Assembly (NCBI GenBank): GCA_900473415.1
Contig: UCLR01000009.1
Span: forward strand, 186,001 to 250,000
Reading direction: 5' to 3'
DNA length: 64,000 bases
DNA from: Hyphomicrobiales bacterium
GTDB taxonomy: Bacteria > Pseudomonadota > Alphaproteobacteria > Rhizobiales > Beijerinckiaceae
In this document: piece after piece, positions 48,494-57,970 of the stretch
Numbering within the stretch: the first letter of the stretch is position 1
Layout: each line of letters begins with the position of its first letter
The notes under the pieces: model-generated
The model's input: the letters and a program-made list of their open reading frames with translations, nothing else
What the model was told of the DNA's origin: nothing
Database searches by the model: none
Position numbers and translations under genes: made by a program

Positions 48494-49474
48494 ATGAGTG
48501 GGCTTCACGACGAGACAGACACGCCACAGGCGTACGTCATTCATGAGAACGACGCTTGGGTGGTGCCGCTGCGGCAGGAGTTCGCGGCGCGGCGCGTCCC
48601 CTACGCCGAGTGGTTCATCGATGATGGCGTGCTCGATCTCACGGCCGCGCCGCCGGAAGGCGTTTTCTACAATCGCATGAGCGCCTCTTCGCACACCCGC
48701 GGCCACCGCTATGCACCGGAGCGGACCGCGGGCGTGCTGGCCTGGCTCGAGCGGCACGGCCGCGTCGTCGTCAATGGCGGCCGCGCGCTGCAGCTCGAAG
48801 TTTCCAAGGTCGCGCAATATGAGGCCCTTGCCCCGTTCGGCATCGCCACTCCGCGCACGATCGCGGTGGTGGGGCGCAGGCACCTGCTGGCCGCCGCCGA
48901 ACAGCTCGGCTTCCCGGTGATCTTGAAGCACAATCGCGCCGGCAAGGGGCTTGGCGTGAAGCTGCTCTATTCGCGCGAGGCGCTCGCCCAGCACATCGAG
49001 AGCGCCGAGTTCGACGAGTCGGTCGACGGCATCACCCTGGTGCAGCAATACATCGCGGCGCCGGCCCCCTTCATCACGCGGATGGAGTTTGTCGGCGGCC
49101 GCTTTCTCTACGCGGTCAGGGTCGATACCTCCGAGGGCTTCGAGCTTTGTCCCGCGGATGTCTGTCAGGTCGATTCGACCTGCGCGACCGTTGCGCCCGG
49201 CGACAAGTTCCAGATTCAGCGCGCCTTCGAGCATCCCCTGGTGTCGGCCTGCGAGGCCTTCCTGAACGCCAATGGCATCGGCATTGCGGGGATCGAGTTC
49301 ATCGCCGATGCGGATGGCCGCGCTTACGTCTACGACGTGAATACCAACACCAACTACAACCCGGACGCCGAGGCGAAGGACGGCCGACGCGGCATGGGCG
49401 CGATCGCGTCTTATCTCGGCGGCCTGCTCGACCGGCACTATGGCGAACGCTCGGGCCTTTCCTCGGCTGCGTGA
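48494..49474 (+). CDS. RimK-like ATP-grasp ligase
   Basis: The 326-residue protein has the ATP-grasp fold of glutamate/amino-acid ligases. ATP-binding residues are visible in 'FPVILKHNRAGKGLGVKLLY', and metal ligands in 'GIEFIADADGRAYVYDVNTN' with 'NTNTNYNPDAEAK'. The N-terminal part 'AYVIHENDAWVVPLRQEF' resembles a RimK pre-ATP domain. Such enzymes join an amino acid or peptide to a carboxylate; the partner is unknown and no RiPP precursor or peptidase gene is next to it. The ATG at 48494 is preferred; the frame extends to 48449. Confidence 0.85.
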   Translation: MSGLHDETDTPQAYVIHENDAWVVPLRQEFAARRVPYAEWFIDDGVLDLTAAPPEGVFYNRMSASSHTRGHRYAPERTAGVLAWLERHGRVVVNGGRALQLEVSKVAQYEALAPFGIATPRTIAVVGRRHLLAAAEQLGFPVILKHNRAGKGLGVKLLYSREALAQHIESAEFDESVDGITLVQQYIAAPAPFITRMEFVGGRFLYAVRVDTSEGFELCPADVCQVDSTCATVAPGDKFQIQRAFEHPLVSACEAFLNANGIGIAGIEFIADADGRAYVYDVNTNTNYNPDAEAKDGRRGMGAIASYLGGLLDRHYGERSGLSSAA

Positions 49475-49621
49475 GACAGATCCATGCCACGGCCGCGCGA
49501 AGCGGCCGTCGCAACCTGTCGGCCAGCACGCTCTTGAAGGAGTGGTCTGGATCGCCAGCCCTCAGCGAGGGCGGCGCGGTTCCCTTGCGCCTCAACGAGG
49601 ACCGGCCTTCCCTCACCCCTG

Positions 49622-49644
49622 CCCCTCTCCACCCGGGAGAGGGG
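49622..49644. repeat. Hairpin CCCCTCTCC/GGAGAGGGG
   Basis: Nine-base perfect arms around ACCCG, 147 bases after the ATP-grasp stop. The TTCCCCC that follows is a weak terminator tail. Similar CCCTCTCC-type hairpins occur elsewhere in such genomes, as at 14580 in this window. Confidence 0.65.
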
Positions 49645-49773
49645 TTCCCCCGCGCTTGCCATCGACGCCGGCGGATGTGGATGCTCCGGACAAGCCTGGG
49701 CACGACGGTGCGTCCGTTTTCGACCGGTTGCTCAGCTTGATGGCGAGTGGCAAACACGGTCTCTTCAGCGACG

Positions 49774-50439
49774 ATGAAGCTGAGAGATCGTCGGGACGTG
49801 CTTGTGACCGAGGTTGTTGAAACGCCAGTCGAAGCCTCGTCCAAAGCGGCAAAGGCAGATCGATTCACCGCGACTTACGTGTACCTCTGCCTGCTGTGCT
49901 TCCTGCTGATCGTGTTCAGTGAAGAGTTGGATCGGATATTCAATCTCTGGTTGCTGATGGTTCCCATTCTGCTCGTGCCCGTCTGCCTCCTTTTCATCGC
50001 ACTGGTATCCAGTATCAGCGTGAACGCGGCTCGGGGACGCTGGCGGCGCGCGGCGTCGGCGTTGCTGGCTCCCTTTCTGGCGGCCGTGCCGCTGGTTTTT
50101 TGCTATCAGCTTGGCATCACGCCGACTTGGGTGAGATTTCAGCTCTCGCGAGCGCATTACGAGCGAGAGATTGCTCGCATGCAGGCTAAAGACGGTGCGC
50201 CTCGTCTGCGAGCCTTCGATTGGGGTGAGCTTGGGGGAGTTGCCGTCGCGAACATTTTCTACACGCTCGTTTTCGACGAGAGTGGCGAGGTCGGCTTGCC
50301 TCCCGGCCAACGTTCAGCGGCCTGGCTAGAGCGCGCCGGACAACAGCCGCAGCTATATTCTGTCTTGCAGGGAAAAGGAGACCCTAGCGTTCGTTTCATG
50401 GGGAATCACTTCTACCTTGTGAAACAGGTTTACCAGTGA
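49774..50439 (+). CDS. Membrane protein of unknown function
   Basis: The 221-residue frame has two strong spans (about 37-55 and 60-84) and another hydrophobic stretch (about 97-115), then a soluble C-terminal half with 'ERAGQQPQLYSVLQGKGDPS' and an ending 'RFMGNHFYLVKQVYQ'. I recognise no family. Its base composition is more AT-rich than its neighbours, with codons such as TTT and TTA-like forms that are rare here, which could mean later acquisition. ATG 49774 is chosen over GTG 49747. It overlaps neither neighbour and lies 31 bases before the convergent mutM end. Confidence 0.65.
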   Translation: MKLRDRRDVLVTEVVETPVEASSKAAKADRFTATYVYLCLLCFLLIVFSEELDRIFNLWLLMVPILLVPVCLLFIALVSSISVNAARGRWRRAASALLAPFLAAVPLVFCYQLGITPTWVRFQLSRAHYEREIARMQAKDGAPRLRAFDWGELGGVAVANIFYTLVFDESGEVGLPPGQRSAAWLERAGQQPQLYSVLQGKGDPSVRFMGNHFYLVKQVYQ

Positions 50440-50470
50440 CGGCTCCCCACCCCCAAGCGCCCGCACCCCC

Positions 50471-51367
50471 TCAGCGCAGACGCCGCGGCTGGCAGTTCTC
50501 GCAATAGAAGGTCGACCGCCCCGACTGCACCAGCCGCTTGACCGGAGCGCCGCATCCCGGCGTGACGCAAGTCTCGCCCTCGCGGTCATAGACGCGGAAG
50601 CGGTGCTGAAAATAGCCGAGCGAGCCATCGGCATGGGCGAAATCGCGCAAGGTCGAGCCGCCGGCTGCGACCGCCTCCTCCAGGACCTCGCGGATGATCC
50701 GGGCGAGCTCATGCGCCTTGTCGCGTGGCCGGCCCGTCGGCGTGGCGATGGTGCCGGCTTCCGCCTCGGGGTGGAGGCCGGCGCGAAACAGCGCTTCGCA
50801 GACATAGATGTTGCCCAGGCCCGCCACGAGCCGCTGATCGAGCAGGGCGGCCTTGAGCGGCGCGATCTTGCCGGCAAAAAGCTTAGCCAGCATCTCGCCG
50901 GAAAGCTCATTGCCGAGCGGCTCGATCCCCATCCCCGCGAAGTGCCTGCAGGTCTCGAGCTCGTTGCGCGGCAGAATGTCCATGAAGCCGAAGCGGCGGA
51001 CGTCGTTATAGGTCACGCGTGCGCCGGTCCCCATCTCGAACAGCACATGATCGTGGATGAGATGGCGGCCGATCTCGTTGTAGTAGGCGCCGGGCTCGAC
51101 CGGCGGCGTGCCGGGCGCCTCGACGATGAAGCGCCCGCTCATGCCCAGATGCATGACGAGCGCGTTGCCATCGTCGAGATCGGCGATGAGATATTTCGCC
51201 CGCCGCGACAGTGCCTCGACGCGCCGGCCGGTCAGCCGCTCGGCGAAGTGCTCGGGCAGGGGGAAGCGGAGATCGGGCCGGCGCTGCTCGACGCGGGCGA
51301 AGCGCTCGCCCGTCATGGCGGGCTCCAGCCCGCGCCGGACGGTTTCGACCTCGGGTAGCTCGGGCAT
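50471..51367 (-). CDS. mutM: Formamidopyrimidine-DNA glycosylase (Fpg)
   Basis: MutM (298 residues) removes oxidised guanine (8-oxoG) from DNA and cuts the backbone. The catalytic Pro-Glu start is intact ('[17 protein letters not shown]'), the conserved lysine is in 'RRAKYLI', and the helix-two-turn-helix precedes the zinc finger '[13 protein letters not shown]...FYCENCQ'. It is divergent from ubiE, a gene order common in alphaproteobacteria. Confidence 0.97.
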   Translation of the reverse strand: MPELPEVETVRRGLEPAMTGERFARVEQRRPDLRFPLPEHFAERLTGRRVEALSRRAKYLIADLDDGNALVMHLGMSGRFIVEAPGTPPVEPGAYYNEIGRHLIHDHVLFEMGTGARVTYNDVRRFGFMDILPRNELETCRHFAGMGIEPLGNELSGEMLAKLFAGKIAPLKAALLDQRLVAGLGNIYVCEALFRAGLHPEAEAGTIATPTGRPRDKAHELARIIREVLEEAVAAGGSTLRDFAHADGSLGYFQHRFRVYDREGETCVTPGCGAPVKRLVQSGRSTFYCENCQPRRLR

Positions 51368-51469
51368 GGGATCGGCGACCTTCGTAAAGCCTGCGTCGAG
51401 ACGGGCCGCGACAAGCCCGTTTCCTTTGGCTATTCATCGCGACAAGCGAACACAAGAGCGGTCAGGATC

Positions 51470-52231
51470 GTGACAGCAGCCTCCGACACCACCCATTTCG
51501 GCTTCGAGACCGTGAAGCTCGCCGAGAAGCAGGCCAAGGTCGACGATGTCTTCCACAAGGTCGCCAACCGCTATGACCTGATGAACGACCTGATGTCGGG
51601 CGGGCTGCACCGGGCCTGGAAGAGCGCGCTGCTGACGGCGATCAACCCGCCGAAGGACCGGCCCCATCATCATCTCGACGTTGCGGGCGGCACGGGTGAC
51701 GTCGCCTTCTCGGTGCTGGAGGCGGGCGGCGCTGAGACCGACGTCACTGTGCTCGACATCAATGCCGACATGCTGCGCGTCGGGCGCGAGCGCGCCGACA
51801 AGCGCTTTCCCGAGGACGACCGCATCCGCTTCGTCCAGGGCAATGCCGAGGCGCTCGGCCTGCCGGATCATCATTTCGATTGCTACACGATCGCCTTCGG
51901 CATCCGGAACGTGCCGCGCATCGACAAGGCGCTGGCCGAGGCCTATCGCGTGCTCAAGCGCGGCGGGCGCTTCCTCTGCCTCGAATTCAGCCATGTCGAC
52001 GTGCCGCTGCTCGACAAGGTCTATGAGGCCTATTCCTTCAACGTCATTCCGCCGATGGGCCGGATGGTGACGGGCGAGGCCGAGCCGTACCAGTACCTCG
52101 TCGAATCGATCCGCAAATTCCCGAAGCCGCAGGCCTTCGCCGGCATGATCGAGGACGCGGGCTTCCGCCGTGCCAAGTTCACGCCGATGACGGGCGGGGT
52201 CGTGGCGCTGCATTCCGGCTGGAAGCTGTGA
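51470..52231 (+). CDS. ubiE: Ubiquinone/menaquinone biosynthesis C-methyltransferase
   Basis: UbiE (253 residues) methylates the quinone ring using S-adenosylmethionine. Family parts include '[20 protein letters not shown]', the SAM loop '[16 protein letters not shown]' and '[20 protein letters not shown]'. The start is GTG with AGGA upstream. ubiB follows 40 bases later, so the two form a quinone-synthesis operon. Confidence 0.96.
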   Translation: MTAASDTTHFGFETVKLAEKQAKVDDVFHKVANRYDLMNDLMSGGLHRAWKSALLTAINPPKDRPHHHLDVAGGTGDVAFSVLEAGGAETDVTVLDINADMLRVGRERADKRFPEDDRIRFVQGNAEALGLPDHHFDCYTIAFGIRNVPRIDKALAEAYRVLKRGGRFLCLEFSHVDVPLLDKVYEAYSFNVIPPMGRMVTGEAEPYQYLVESIRKFPKPQAFAGMIEDAGFRRAKFTPMTGGVVALHSGWKL

Positions 52232-52271
52232 TGACCTCTGGCGCGACGAGCCCGAGCATGACGGCTTGCCT

Positions 52272-53828
52272 ATGATCTCCTCCTTCTTCCATCTCCTGCG
52301 CGGCGCGCGTGTCGGCTTCGTGCTGGCGCGCGAGGGCGCGCTCTCGCTGGTCGATCCTTCGGTGTTGCCGCCGCTGGCGCGCGGGTTGATCCGGCTCGGC
52401 CGGGTGATCGAGCGGCGTGGTGCGGGCTCCTCGGCGACGCGGCTCGCGGCGGCGCTGACACGGCTGGGGCCGTCCTACGTCAAGTTCGGCCAGTTCCTCG
52501 CGACGCGGCCCGATGTCGTCGGCATGAAGATCGCGCAGGACCTCTCCGCCCTGCAGGACCGGATGCCGGCCTTCCCGATGGCGGAGGCGCGCGCCATCGT
52601 CGAGACCGCCCATGGCGTCCCGCTGGAGACGCTCTTCGTCGAGTTCAGCGAGTCGGTCGCCGCCGCCTCGATCGCGCAGGTCCATCGCGCACGCCTCAAG
52701 GACGGGCGCGAGGTCGCGGTCAAAGTGCTGCGGCCCGGCATCCGCGACCGCTTCAACCGCGATCTTGCCGCCATGCGCTTCGGCGCCGAATTCGCCGAGG
52801 GCCGCTCGGCCGAGGCGCGCCGCCTGCGCTTCACCGGCGTGGTCGAGACGCTGGCGCGCTCGGTCGCCATGGAGATGGACCTGCGGCTGGAAGCCGCCGC
52901 CCTCTCCGAATTCGCCGAGAACACGAAAAAGGACGATGATTTCCGCGTGCCGGAGCCGGACTGGCAGCTCACCGCTCGCGAGATGCTGGTCGATGAATGG
53001 ATCGACGCGGTCCGCCTCTCCGATATCGAGGGGCTGCGTGCCGCCGGCCACGACCTGCCCGACCTCGCGCGCAAGATCATCCAGTCCTTCCTGCAGCATG
53101 CGATCCGCGACGGCTTCTTCCACGCCGACATGCATCCGGGAAACCTCTTCGTCGATGCCGAAGGCCGCCTCGTTGCCGTCGATGGCGGTATCATGGGCCG
53201 GCTCGGCCTCAAGGAGCGGCGCTTCCTCGCCGAGATCCTGCTCGGCTTCATCACTCGCGATTATCGCCGCGTCGCCGAAGTGCATTTCGAGGCGGGCTAT
53301 GTTCCGGCCCATCATGATGTCGAGGATTTCGCCCAGGCGATCCGCGCCGTCGGCGAGCCGATCCACGACAAGCGCGCCGACCAGATCTCGATGGCGAAGG
53401 TGCTGACGCTGCTCTTCGAGATCACCGGCATGTTCGACATGGCGACGCGCACCGAACTCGTCATGCTGCAGAAGACCATGGTGGTGGTCGAGGGCGTGGC
53501 GCGCTCGCTCGATCCGCATCTGGACATGTGGGGCACGGCCGATCCGGTGGTGCGCGGCTGGATCACGCATAATCTTGGGCCCCTCGGAAAGCTGGAGGAG
53601 GCGGGCCGCGGCGCGCGTTCGCTGCTGGGCTCGCTGGCGGCGCTGCCCGATACGGTCGTCCGCGCCGAGCGCGTGCTCGGCCAGCTCGAGGATGCCTCGC
53701 GCCACGGCTTCGTGCTGGACGAACGCAGCGTCGAGGCGATCGGCCGGGCCGAGGCCCGGCGCAACCGCTGGAGCACGGCGGCGCTGTGGGTCATCGCGGC
53801 GCTGGTGGCTTACGGCGTCTTCGGCTGA
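52272..53828 (+). CDS. ubiB: Ubiquinone biosynthesis protein UbiB (ABC1/ADCK atypical kinase-like ATPase)
   Basis: UbiB (518 residues) is a membrane-bound kinase-like protein required for quinone synthesis. The ABC1 marks are seen: 'YVKFGQFLATRPDVVG' (KxGQ), the Ala-rich loop 'AAASIAQVHRARLKDG', the kinase lysine in 'VAVKVLRPG' and 'FFHADMHPGNLFVDAEG'. The place of DFG reads DGG ('AVDGGIMG'). Two C-terminal spans close the protein (last at about 497-515). The ATG at 52272 is preferred over TTG at 52266. Its end lies six bases from the convergent amn stop. Confidence 0.95.
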   Translation: MISSFFHLLRGARVGFVLAREGALSLVDPSVLPPLARGLIRLGRVIERRGAGSSATRLAAALTRLGPSYVKFGQFLATRPDVVGMKIAQDLSALQDRMPAFPMAEARAIVETAHGVPLETLFVEFSESVAAASIAQVHRARLKDGREVAVKVLRPGIRDRFNRDLAAMRFGAEFAEGRSAEARRLRFTGVVETLARSVAMEMDLRLEAAALSEFAENTKKDDDFRVPEPDWQLTAREMLVDEWIDAVRLSDIEGLRAAGHDLPDLARKIIQSFLQHAIRDGFFHADMHPGNLFVDAEGRLVAVDGGIMGRLGLKERRFLAEILLGFITRDYRRVAEVHFEAGYVPAHHDVEDFAQAIRAVGEPIHDKRADQISMAKVLTLLFEITGMFDMATRTELVMLQKTMVVVEGVARSLDPHLDMWGTADPVVRGWITHNLGPLGKLEEAGRGARSLLGSLAALPDTVVRAERVLGQLEDASRHGFVLDERSVEAIGRAEARRNRWSTAALWVIAALVAYGVFG

Positions 53829-53834
53829 GCGCGA

Positions 53835-55289
53835 CTACCGGAACGGCGGCTCGTCGAAGCTCCTGAGCTTGCGCGAGTGGATGGCGGAACCCGCCTCCTT
53901 GAGCTTCTTCAGCGCGTCGAGCCCGATGCGTAAGTGCTCGCCCACAGCCCGCTCGTAGAAGGCGTTGGCGGCGCCCGGCAGCTTGATCTCGCCATGGAGC
54001 GGCTTGTCGGAGACGCAGAGCAGCGTGCCGTAAGGCACACGCAAACGGTAGCCCTGCGCCGCAATGGTGCCGGATTCCATGTCGACGGCGATGGCGCGCG
54101 AGAGGTTGATCCGCCGCCGTTCCTTGGTCCAGCGCAGCTCCCAGTTGCGGTCGTCCTGCGTCACCACGGTGCCGGTGCGCAGCCGCTGCTTCAGCCGGTC
54201 GCCCTTTTCGCCGGTGATCGCGGCGGCCGCGTCCTGCAGTGCGACCTGCACTTCCGCCAGCGCCGGGATCGGGATGTCGGGCGGCACCAGCTCGTCGAGG
54301 ATCCCGTCTTGCCTGAGATAGGCGTGGGCGAGGACGTAGTCGCCGATGATCTGGCTCTGCCGGAGCCCGCCGCAATGGCCGACCATGAGCCAGCAATTCG
54401 GCCTGAGCACTGCGAGGTGGTCGGTGATGTTCTTCGCGTTGGAGGGGCCGACGCCGATATTGACCAGGGTGACGCCGTCGCCGTCCTTCCGGATCAGGTG
54501 ATAGGCCGGCATCTGGAAGCGGTGCCAGGGGCTGGACATCACCCGCTCCGCCGCCGAGACGTCGATCCCGTCGCGGTCGATGCGGACGCCGCCCGGCGCG
54601 ATCAGCGCCTCTGCCGTGCCGGCCTCGATCTCGGCGAGCCCCAGCCGCACGAACTGGTCGACATAGCGATGGTAATTGGTCAGCAGCACCCAGGGCTGCA
54701 CGGCGCGCCAGTCGGTGCCGGTGTAGTGCACGAGCCGGCGCAGCGAGTAATCGACGCGCACCGCATCGAACAGCGAAAGCGGGCGCGGCTCGCCCTCGAC
54801 GAGGTCGAACGTGCCGTCCGCGATCTCGTCGCCGACCAGCGAGAGCAGCGGCGTCGGGAAATGCCGCGCGAGCTCGGTGGCGGTGACCTTGCCGCGCCCC
54901 AGCTCGTCGCCGCCTTCGAGCGCGTAAGGATAGGGGATTTCCTGGTTGCTCAGGCCGGTCTCGATCGTCGCGCCATATTCGGCAACCAGCGGGCGGAGCT
55001 GGTCGAGAAGATAGGCGCGGAATTCGCCGGGCTGCGTGACGGTCGTGGAGTAAACGCCGGGCGATGCGAACTTCGCGTAGCCGCGCCGGGTCGCCGTCGG
55101 CAGCCGTGAAGGCTCGTAGGTGACGCGCAGCAGCGGATAGCGATAGCGCTCACGGTCCTCGGTGCTCGGCGCCGTGCCCGTATCGAAGAAGCGCTGCAGG
55201 TCGGAGCGCAGCGCCGAGCGTGCCTGCTCGTAAAGCCTTTCGAGCCTGTCGATGGCGGCTTCGGGCGATGCGGCAGTCTCGAAGCTCAT
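53835..55289 (-). CDS. amn: AMP nucleosidase
   Basis: Amn (484 residues) splits AMP into adenine and ribose-5-phosphate, tuning adenylate levels. The N-terminal AMN domain starts at 'AIDRLERLYEQARSALRSDL', and the C-terminal phosphorylase-like domain includes 'ITDHLAVLRPNCWLMVGHCG' and 'AIAVDMESGTIAAQGYRLRV' with the substrate-contacting acid residues. The ATG at 55289 matches the family start; the frame is open to 55343. Confidence 0.94.
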   Translation of the reverse strand: MSFETAASPEAAIDRLERLYEQARSALRSDLQRFFDTGTAPSTEDRERYRYPLLRVTYEPSRLPTATRRGYAKFASPGVYSTTVTQPGEFRAYLLDQLRPLVAEYGATIETGLSNQEIPYPYALEGGDELGRGKVTATELARHFPTPLLSLVGDEIADGTFDLVEGEPRPLSLFDAVRVDYSLRRLVHYTGTDWRAVQPWVLLTNYHRYVDQFVRLGLAEIEAGTAEALIAPGGVRIDRDGIDVSAAERVMSSPWHRFQMPAYHLIRKDGDGVTLVNIGVGPSNAKNITDHLAVLRPNCWLMVGHCGGLRQSQIIGDYVLAHAYLRQDGILDELVPPDIPIPALAEVQVALQDAAAAITGEKGDRLKQRLRTGTVVTQDDRNWELRWTKERRRINLSRAIAVDMESGTIAAQGYRLRVPYGTLLCVSDKPLHGEIKLPGAANAFYERAVGEHLRIGLDALKKLKEAGSAIHSRKLRSFDEPPFR

Positions 55290-55401
55290 GGGCAAGCGCG
55301 GCCTCCTCCGGCTGGTTCTAGCCGCGCCTCCTCCTGACAACAACCGGCAGTTGCTCGCGGCATGGTGCCAAGCGTCGCTTGACAGCGTGTCGGCTGGATA
55401 A

Positions 55402-55423
55402 TACTTAACCTATGAGTTAAGTA
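55402..55423. promoter_or_regulatory. Operator-like palindrome TACTTAAC-n6-GTTAAGTA
   Basis: Eight-base perfect arms around CTATGA lie 80 bases before the SRPBCC gene. SRPBCC/DUF1579/VOC operons are usually governed by an ArsR-type repressor, whose sites are such AT-rich palindromes, but no ArsR gene is here. It could equally be a promoter-overlapping site for a distant regulator. Confidence 0.6.
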
Positions 55424-55502
55424 ATAACGCGGGCTCGAACGAAACCGGGCGAGACGCCGGGCGTTTGAGACCCGAGTGCTTTTTGTCCCATCAGAAAGGC
55501 TC

Positions 55503-56054
55503 ATGGCGATGCTGAAGACCGTCCTTCTCAGCCTGCTCGGCTTAGTCGTTATCGGGATCGCGGTGGTGTTGATCCTGGCCGCTCGCAAGCCCGACAGCTT
55601 TCAGGTCACGCGTTCCGCGACGATCAATGCTCCGCCGGAACGGGTCTACCCGCTGATCGCCGACTTCAGGGCCTGGAATGCCTGGTCTCCCTGGGAGAAG
55701 AAGGATCCGGCCATGCAGCGCAGCTTCGGCGGCGCGCAAGCTGGAACCGGCGCGACCTATGCCTGGTCCGGCGACAAGAATGTCGGCGAGGGCAGCATGA
55801 AGATCGTCGATGCCGCCGCGCCGAGCCGCGTCACGCTCAAGCTCGATTTCCTCAAGCCCTTCGAGGCGCATAACGATGTCGTCTTCGCGCTGACGCCAAA
55901 GGGCGGGACCACCACCGTGACCTGGATCATGACCGGCCCGACGCCGTTCATCGGCAAGATCATGCATGTCTTCATGGACATGGACCGCATGGTCGGTGGC
56001 GATTTCGAGTCCGGACTCGCGGCGATGAAGGCAGCGGCCGAACGCCCGGCCTGA
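55503..56054 (+). CDS. SRPBCC (START-like) family protein with N-terminal membrane anchor
   Basis: The 183-residue protein has a single span (about 4-26) and then a START/Bet v1-like fold ('ATINAPPERVYPLIADFRAW', 'NAWSPWEKKDP', and a closing helix after 'PTPFIGKIMHVFMDMDRM'). Such proteins bind hydrophobic ligands; the function is not known. It begins a rightward operon with the DUF1579 and VOC genes. The start is ATG 55503 or 55509; the better ribosome spacing favours 55509. Confidence 0.82.
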   Translation: MAMLKTVLLSLLGLVVIGIAVVLILAARKPDSFQVTRSATINAPPERVYPLIADFRAWNAWSPWEKKDPAMQRSFGGAQAGTGATYAWSGDKNVGEGSMKIVDAAAPSRVTLKLDFLKPFEAHNDVVFALTPKGGTTTVTWIMTGPTPFIGKIMHVFMDMDRMVGGDFESGLAAMKAAAERPA

Positions 56055-56102
56055 GCGCTCGCCAATCCCAGGACGGTACCCAGAAAAGAGGAGGAGACAT
56101 TC

Positions 56103-56585
56103 ATGAAGGCCGAAGCCCAGAAGGAGCATGAATGGCTCCATCAGCTCGTCGGGGAATGGACGGCTGAGATGTCGATGGTGATGGCGCCGGGCCAGCCGCC
56201 GATGAAGAGCCAGGGCACCGAGAACGTGCGCTCGCTCGGCGGACTCTGGACGCTCGGTGAAGGGCAGGGGCAATGCCCGGATGGGACATCCGTCACCAGC
56301 CTGGTGACGCTCGGCTTCGATCCGGCCAAGGGCCGCTTCGTCGGCAGCTTCATCGCCTCGATGATGTCGATGTTCTGGATCTACGAGGGATCGCTCGACG
56401 CCGATGGCAAGAGGCTGGTGCTGGACACCGTCGGGCCGGCCATGACCGGCGACGGCTCGATGGTGAAGTATCAGGACATCACCACCTTCCTGTCGCCGGA
56501 CCATCGCACCCTGACCTCGCAGATGCAGGGCGCCGACGGGCAATGGACCGAATTCATGACCGCCCATTACCGCCGCAAGGCGTGA
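56103..56585 (+). CDS. DUF1579 family protein
   Basis: This 160-residue soluble protein has the DUF1579 pattern: 'HEWLHQLVGEWTAEMSM', 'RSLGGLWTLGEGQG', and 'MMSMFWIYEGSLDADGKRLV'. A very strong ribosome site (AAGAGGAGGAG) precedes the ATG. It has a lipocalin-like beta-barrel prediction in the family; the ligand is unknown. It is the middle gene of the operon. Confidence 0.88.
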   Translation: MKAEAQKEHEWLHQLVGEWTAEMSMVMAPGQPPMKSQGTENVRSLGGLWTLGEGQGQCPDGTSVTSLVTLGFDPAKGRFVGSFIASMMSMFWIYEGSLDADGKRLVLDTVGPAMTGDGSMVKYQDITTFLSPDHRTLTSQMQGADGQWTEFMTAHYRRKA

Positions 56586-56616
56586 GCGCTTCCGATCGGA
56601 CCGAGGAGGATATGTG

Positions 56617-57051
56617 ATGAAACTCTCGACCTATCTGATGTTCGACGGCAATTGCCGTGAGGCCTTCACCCATTACGAGAAGGTGCTGGGCGGCAAGATG
56701 CTCGCCATGATGGATCATAAGGGCACGCCGGCCGAAGAGCATGTCGCGCCCGGATGGCACGACAAGATCCTGCATGCCTGTCTCGAGATCGACGGGCAGA
56801 TGCTGATGGCCTCCGACGCTCCGCCGGACCGCAGCGATGGTCCGATGCGCTCAGTCTCGGTGAGTGTCGGCGTGAAGTCCCCGGAGGAGGCCGAGCGCAT
56901 CTTCGCCGGCCTCTCCGAAGGCGGCGCCAGGATCACCATGCCGATGGCCGAGACCTTCTGGTCGCCGCGCTTCGGCATGCTGATCGATCGTTTCGGCACC
57001 AACTGGATGGTCGGCGCCGAGATGCCGGCCGATCAGGCCAATTGCGGCTGA
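56617..57051 (+). CDS. VOC (glyoxalase/PhnB-like) family protein
   Basis: The 144-residue protein resembles PhnB/3-demethylubiquinone-like VOC proteins: 'YLMFDGNCREAFTHYEKVLG', 'HACLEIDGQMLMASDAPPD' and 'FGMLIDRFGTNWMVGAEM'. The metal site is probably lost, as in most PhnB relatives. The ATG at 56617 is six bases from GAGGAGGA. It closes the operon. Confidence 0.88.
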   Translation: MKLSTYLMFDGNCREAFTHYEKVLGGKMLAMMDHKGTPAEEHVAPGWHDKILHACLEIDGQMLMASDAPPDRSDGPMRSVSVSVGVKSPEEAERIFAGLSEGGARITMPMAETFWSPRFGMLIDRFGTNWMVGAEMPADQANCG

Positions 57052-57081
57052 GGTCTTACTGATTTCCTGCGGAAACATGCC

Positions 57082-57185
57082 GTCATCCCGGACAAGCGGC
57101 GAAGCCGCGCTGATCCGGGATCCATCGTCGAGCGCAGAGCCCTATGATGGATCCCGGCGCTCCGCTTCGCTACGGCCGGGATGAC
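57082..57185. repeat. Compound inverted repeat with GTCATCCCGG ends
   Basis: Outer arms GTCATCCCGG (57082-57091) and CCGGGATGAC (57176-57185) enclose a second perfect pair of 12 bases (57115-57126 with 57146-57157, CCGGGATCCATC type). It sits between the convergent VOC and SDR genes. The outer arms equal those of the element at 3501-3538. Confidence 0.8.
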
Positions 57186-57214
57186 GTCGTGGTTCCGTGC
57201 GAAATAACCGCGCT

Positions 57215-57970
57215 CTAGGAACGCCCGCCGTCGACCGAGAGCACCTGGCCGCTGATCCAGCCGGCCTGCTCGCTGAGGAAGAACAGCGTCGCATGAGCGA
57301 TGTCCCGCGGCGTGCCGAGACGGCGGGTGTGGATGCCTTCGACGAGGCGCTTCTGCCCCTCTGGCCCGTAAGCTTCCCATTGCCGTTCGGTTGCGGGGTT
57401 CGAGCGCACGAAGCCCGGCGCCACCGAATTGACGGTGATGCCGTGCGGGCCGAATTCCCAGGCGAGCTGCTTCGTCAGCCCGACCAGCGCGTGCTTGGCG
57501 CTGGCATAGGCCTGGATGCCGGTGAGGCTGGGCCTGAGGCCCGCGCCCGACGAGATCATGACGATCCGGCCATAACCCGCCTGCTTCATGACAGGCGCTG
57601 CGGCCTGCGCCAGGAAGAAGGCGGCGTCGACATTGGCCGCGAAGATCACCCGCCAATCGGCTTCCGAGATCTCCTCGATCGCCCGGCCGACCTGCCCGCG
57701 CACCCCGCCCGCGGCATGGACCAGGAGGTCGAGCCGGCCTTCCGCCGTCACGATGTCGCCGACGAGCGTCTGCGCCGCCTCGGGCGAGCCGAGATCGGCC
57801 GCATGCGCGCTCGCACCGATCTCGCGGGCCGTCGTCGCTACGCCTTCGGCGTCGATGTCGGCGAGATGCACACGGGCGCCGGCCTGCACCAGCGCCGCGG
57901 CGATGGCCCGGCCGATGCCCTGCGCCGCGCCGGTGACGAGGGCTACGCGGTCGTCGAAACGGATCTGCAT
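57215..57970 (-). CDS. Short-chain dehydrogenase/reductase
   Basis: The 251-residue oxidoreductase has the SDR cofactor loop 'VTGAAQGIGRAIAAAL', the catalytic Ser in 'IVMISSGAG' and the Tyr-x-x-x-Lys pair in 'YASAKHALVG', then 'NSVAPGFVRSNPA'. An Asp after the second strand ('HLADID') suggests NAD(H). It overlaps the ketopantoate-reductase-like gene by 28 bases and ends the leftward operon. Confidence 0.92.
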   Translation of the reverse strand: MQIRFDDRVALVTGAAQGIGRAIAAALVQAGARVHLADIDAEGVATTAREIGASAHAADLGSPEAAQTLVGDIVTAEGRLDLLVHAAGGVRGQVGRAIEEISEADWRVIFAANVDAAFFLAQAAAPVMKQAGYGRIVMISSGAGLRPSLTGIQAYASAKHALVGLTKQLAWEFGPHGITVNSVAPGFVRSNPATERQWEAYGPEGQKRLVEGIHTRRLGTPRDIAHATLFFLSEQAGWISGQVLSVDGGRS

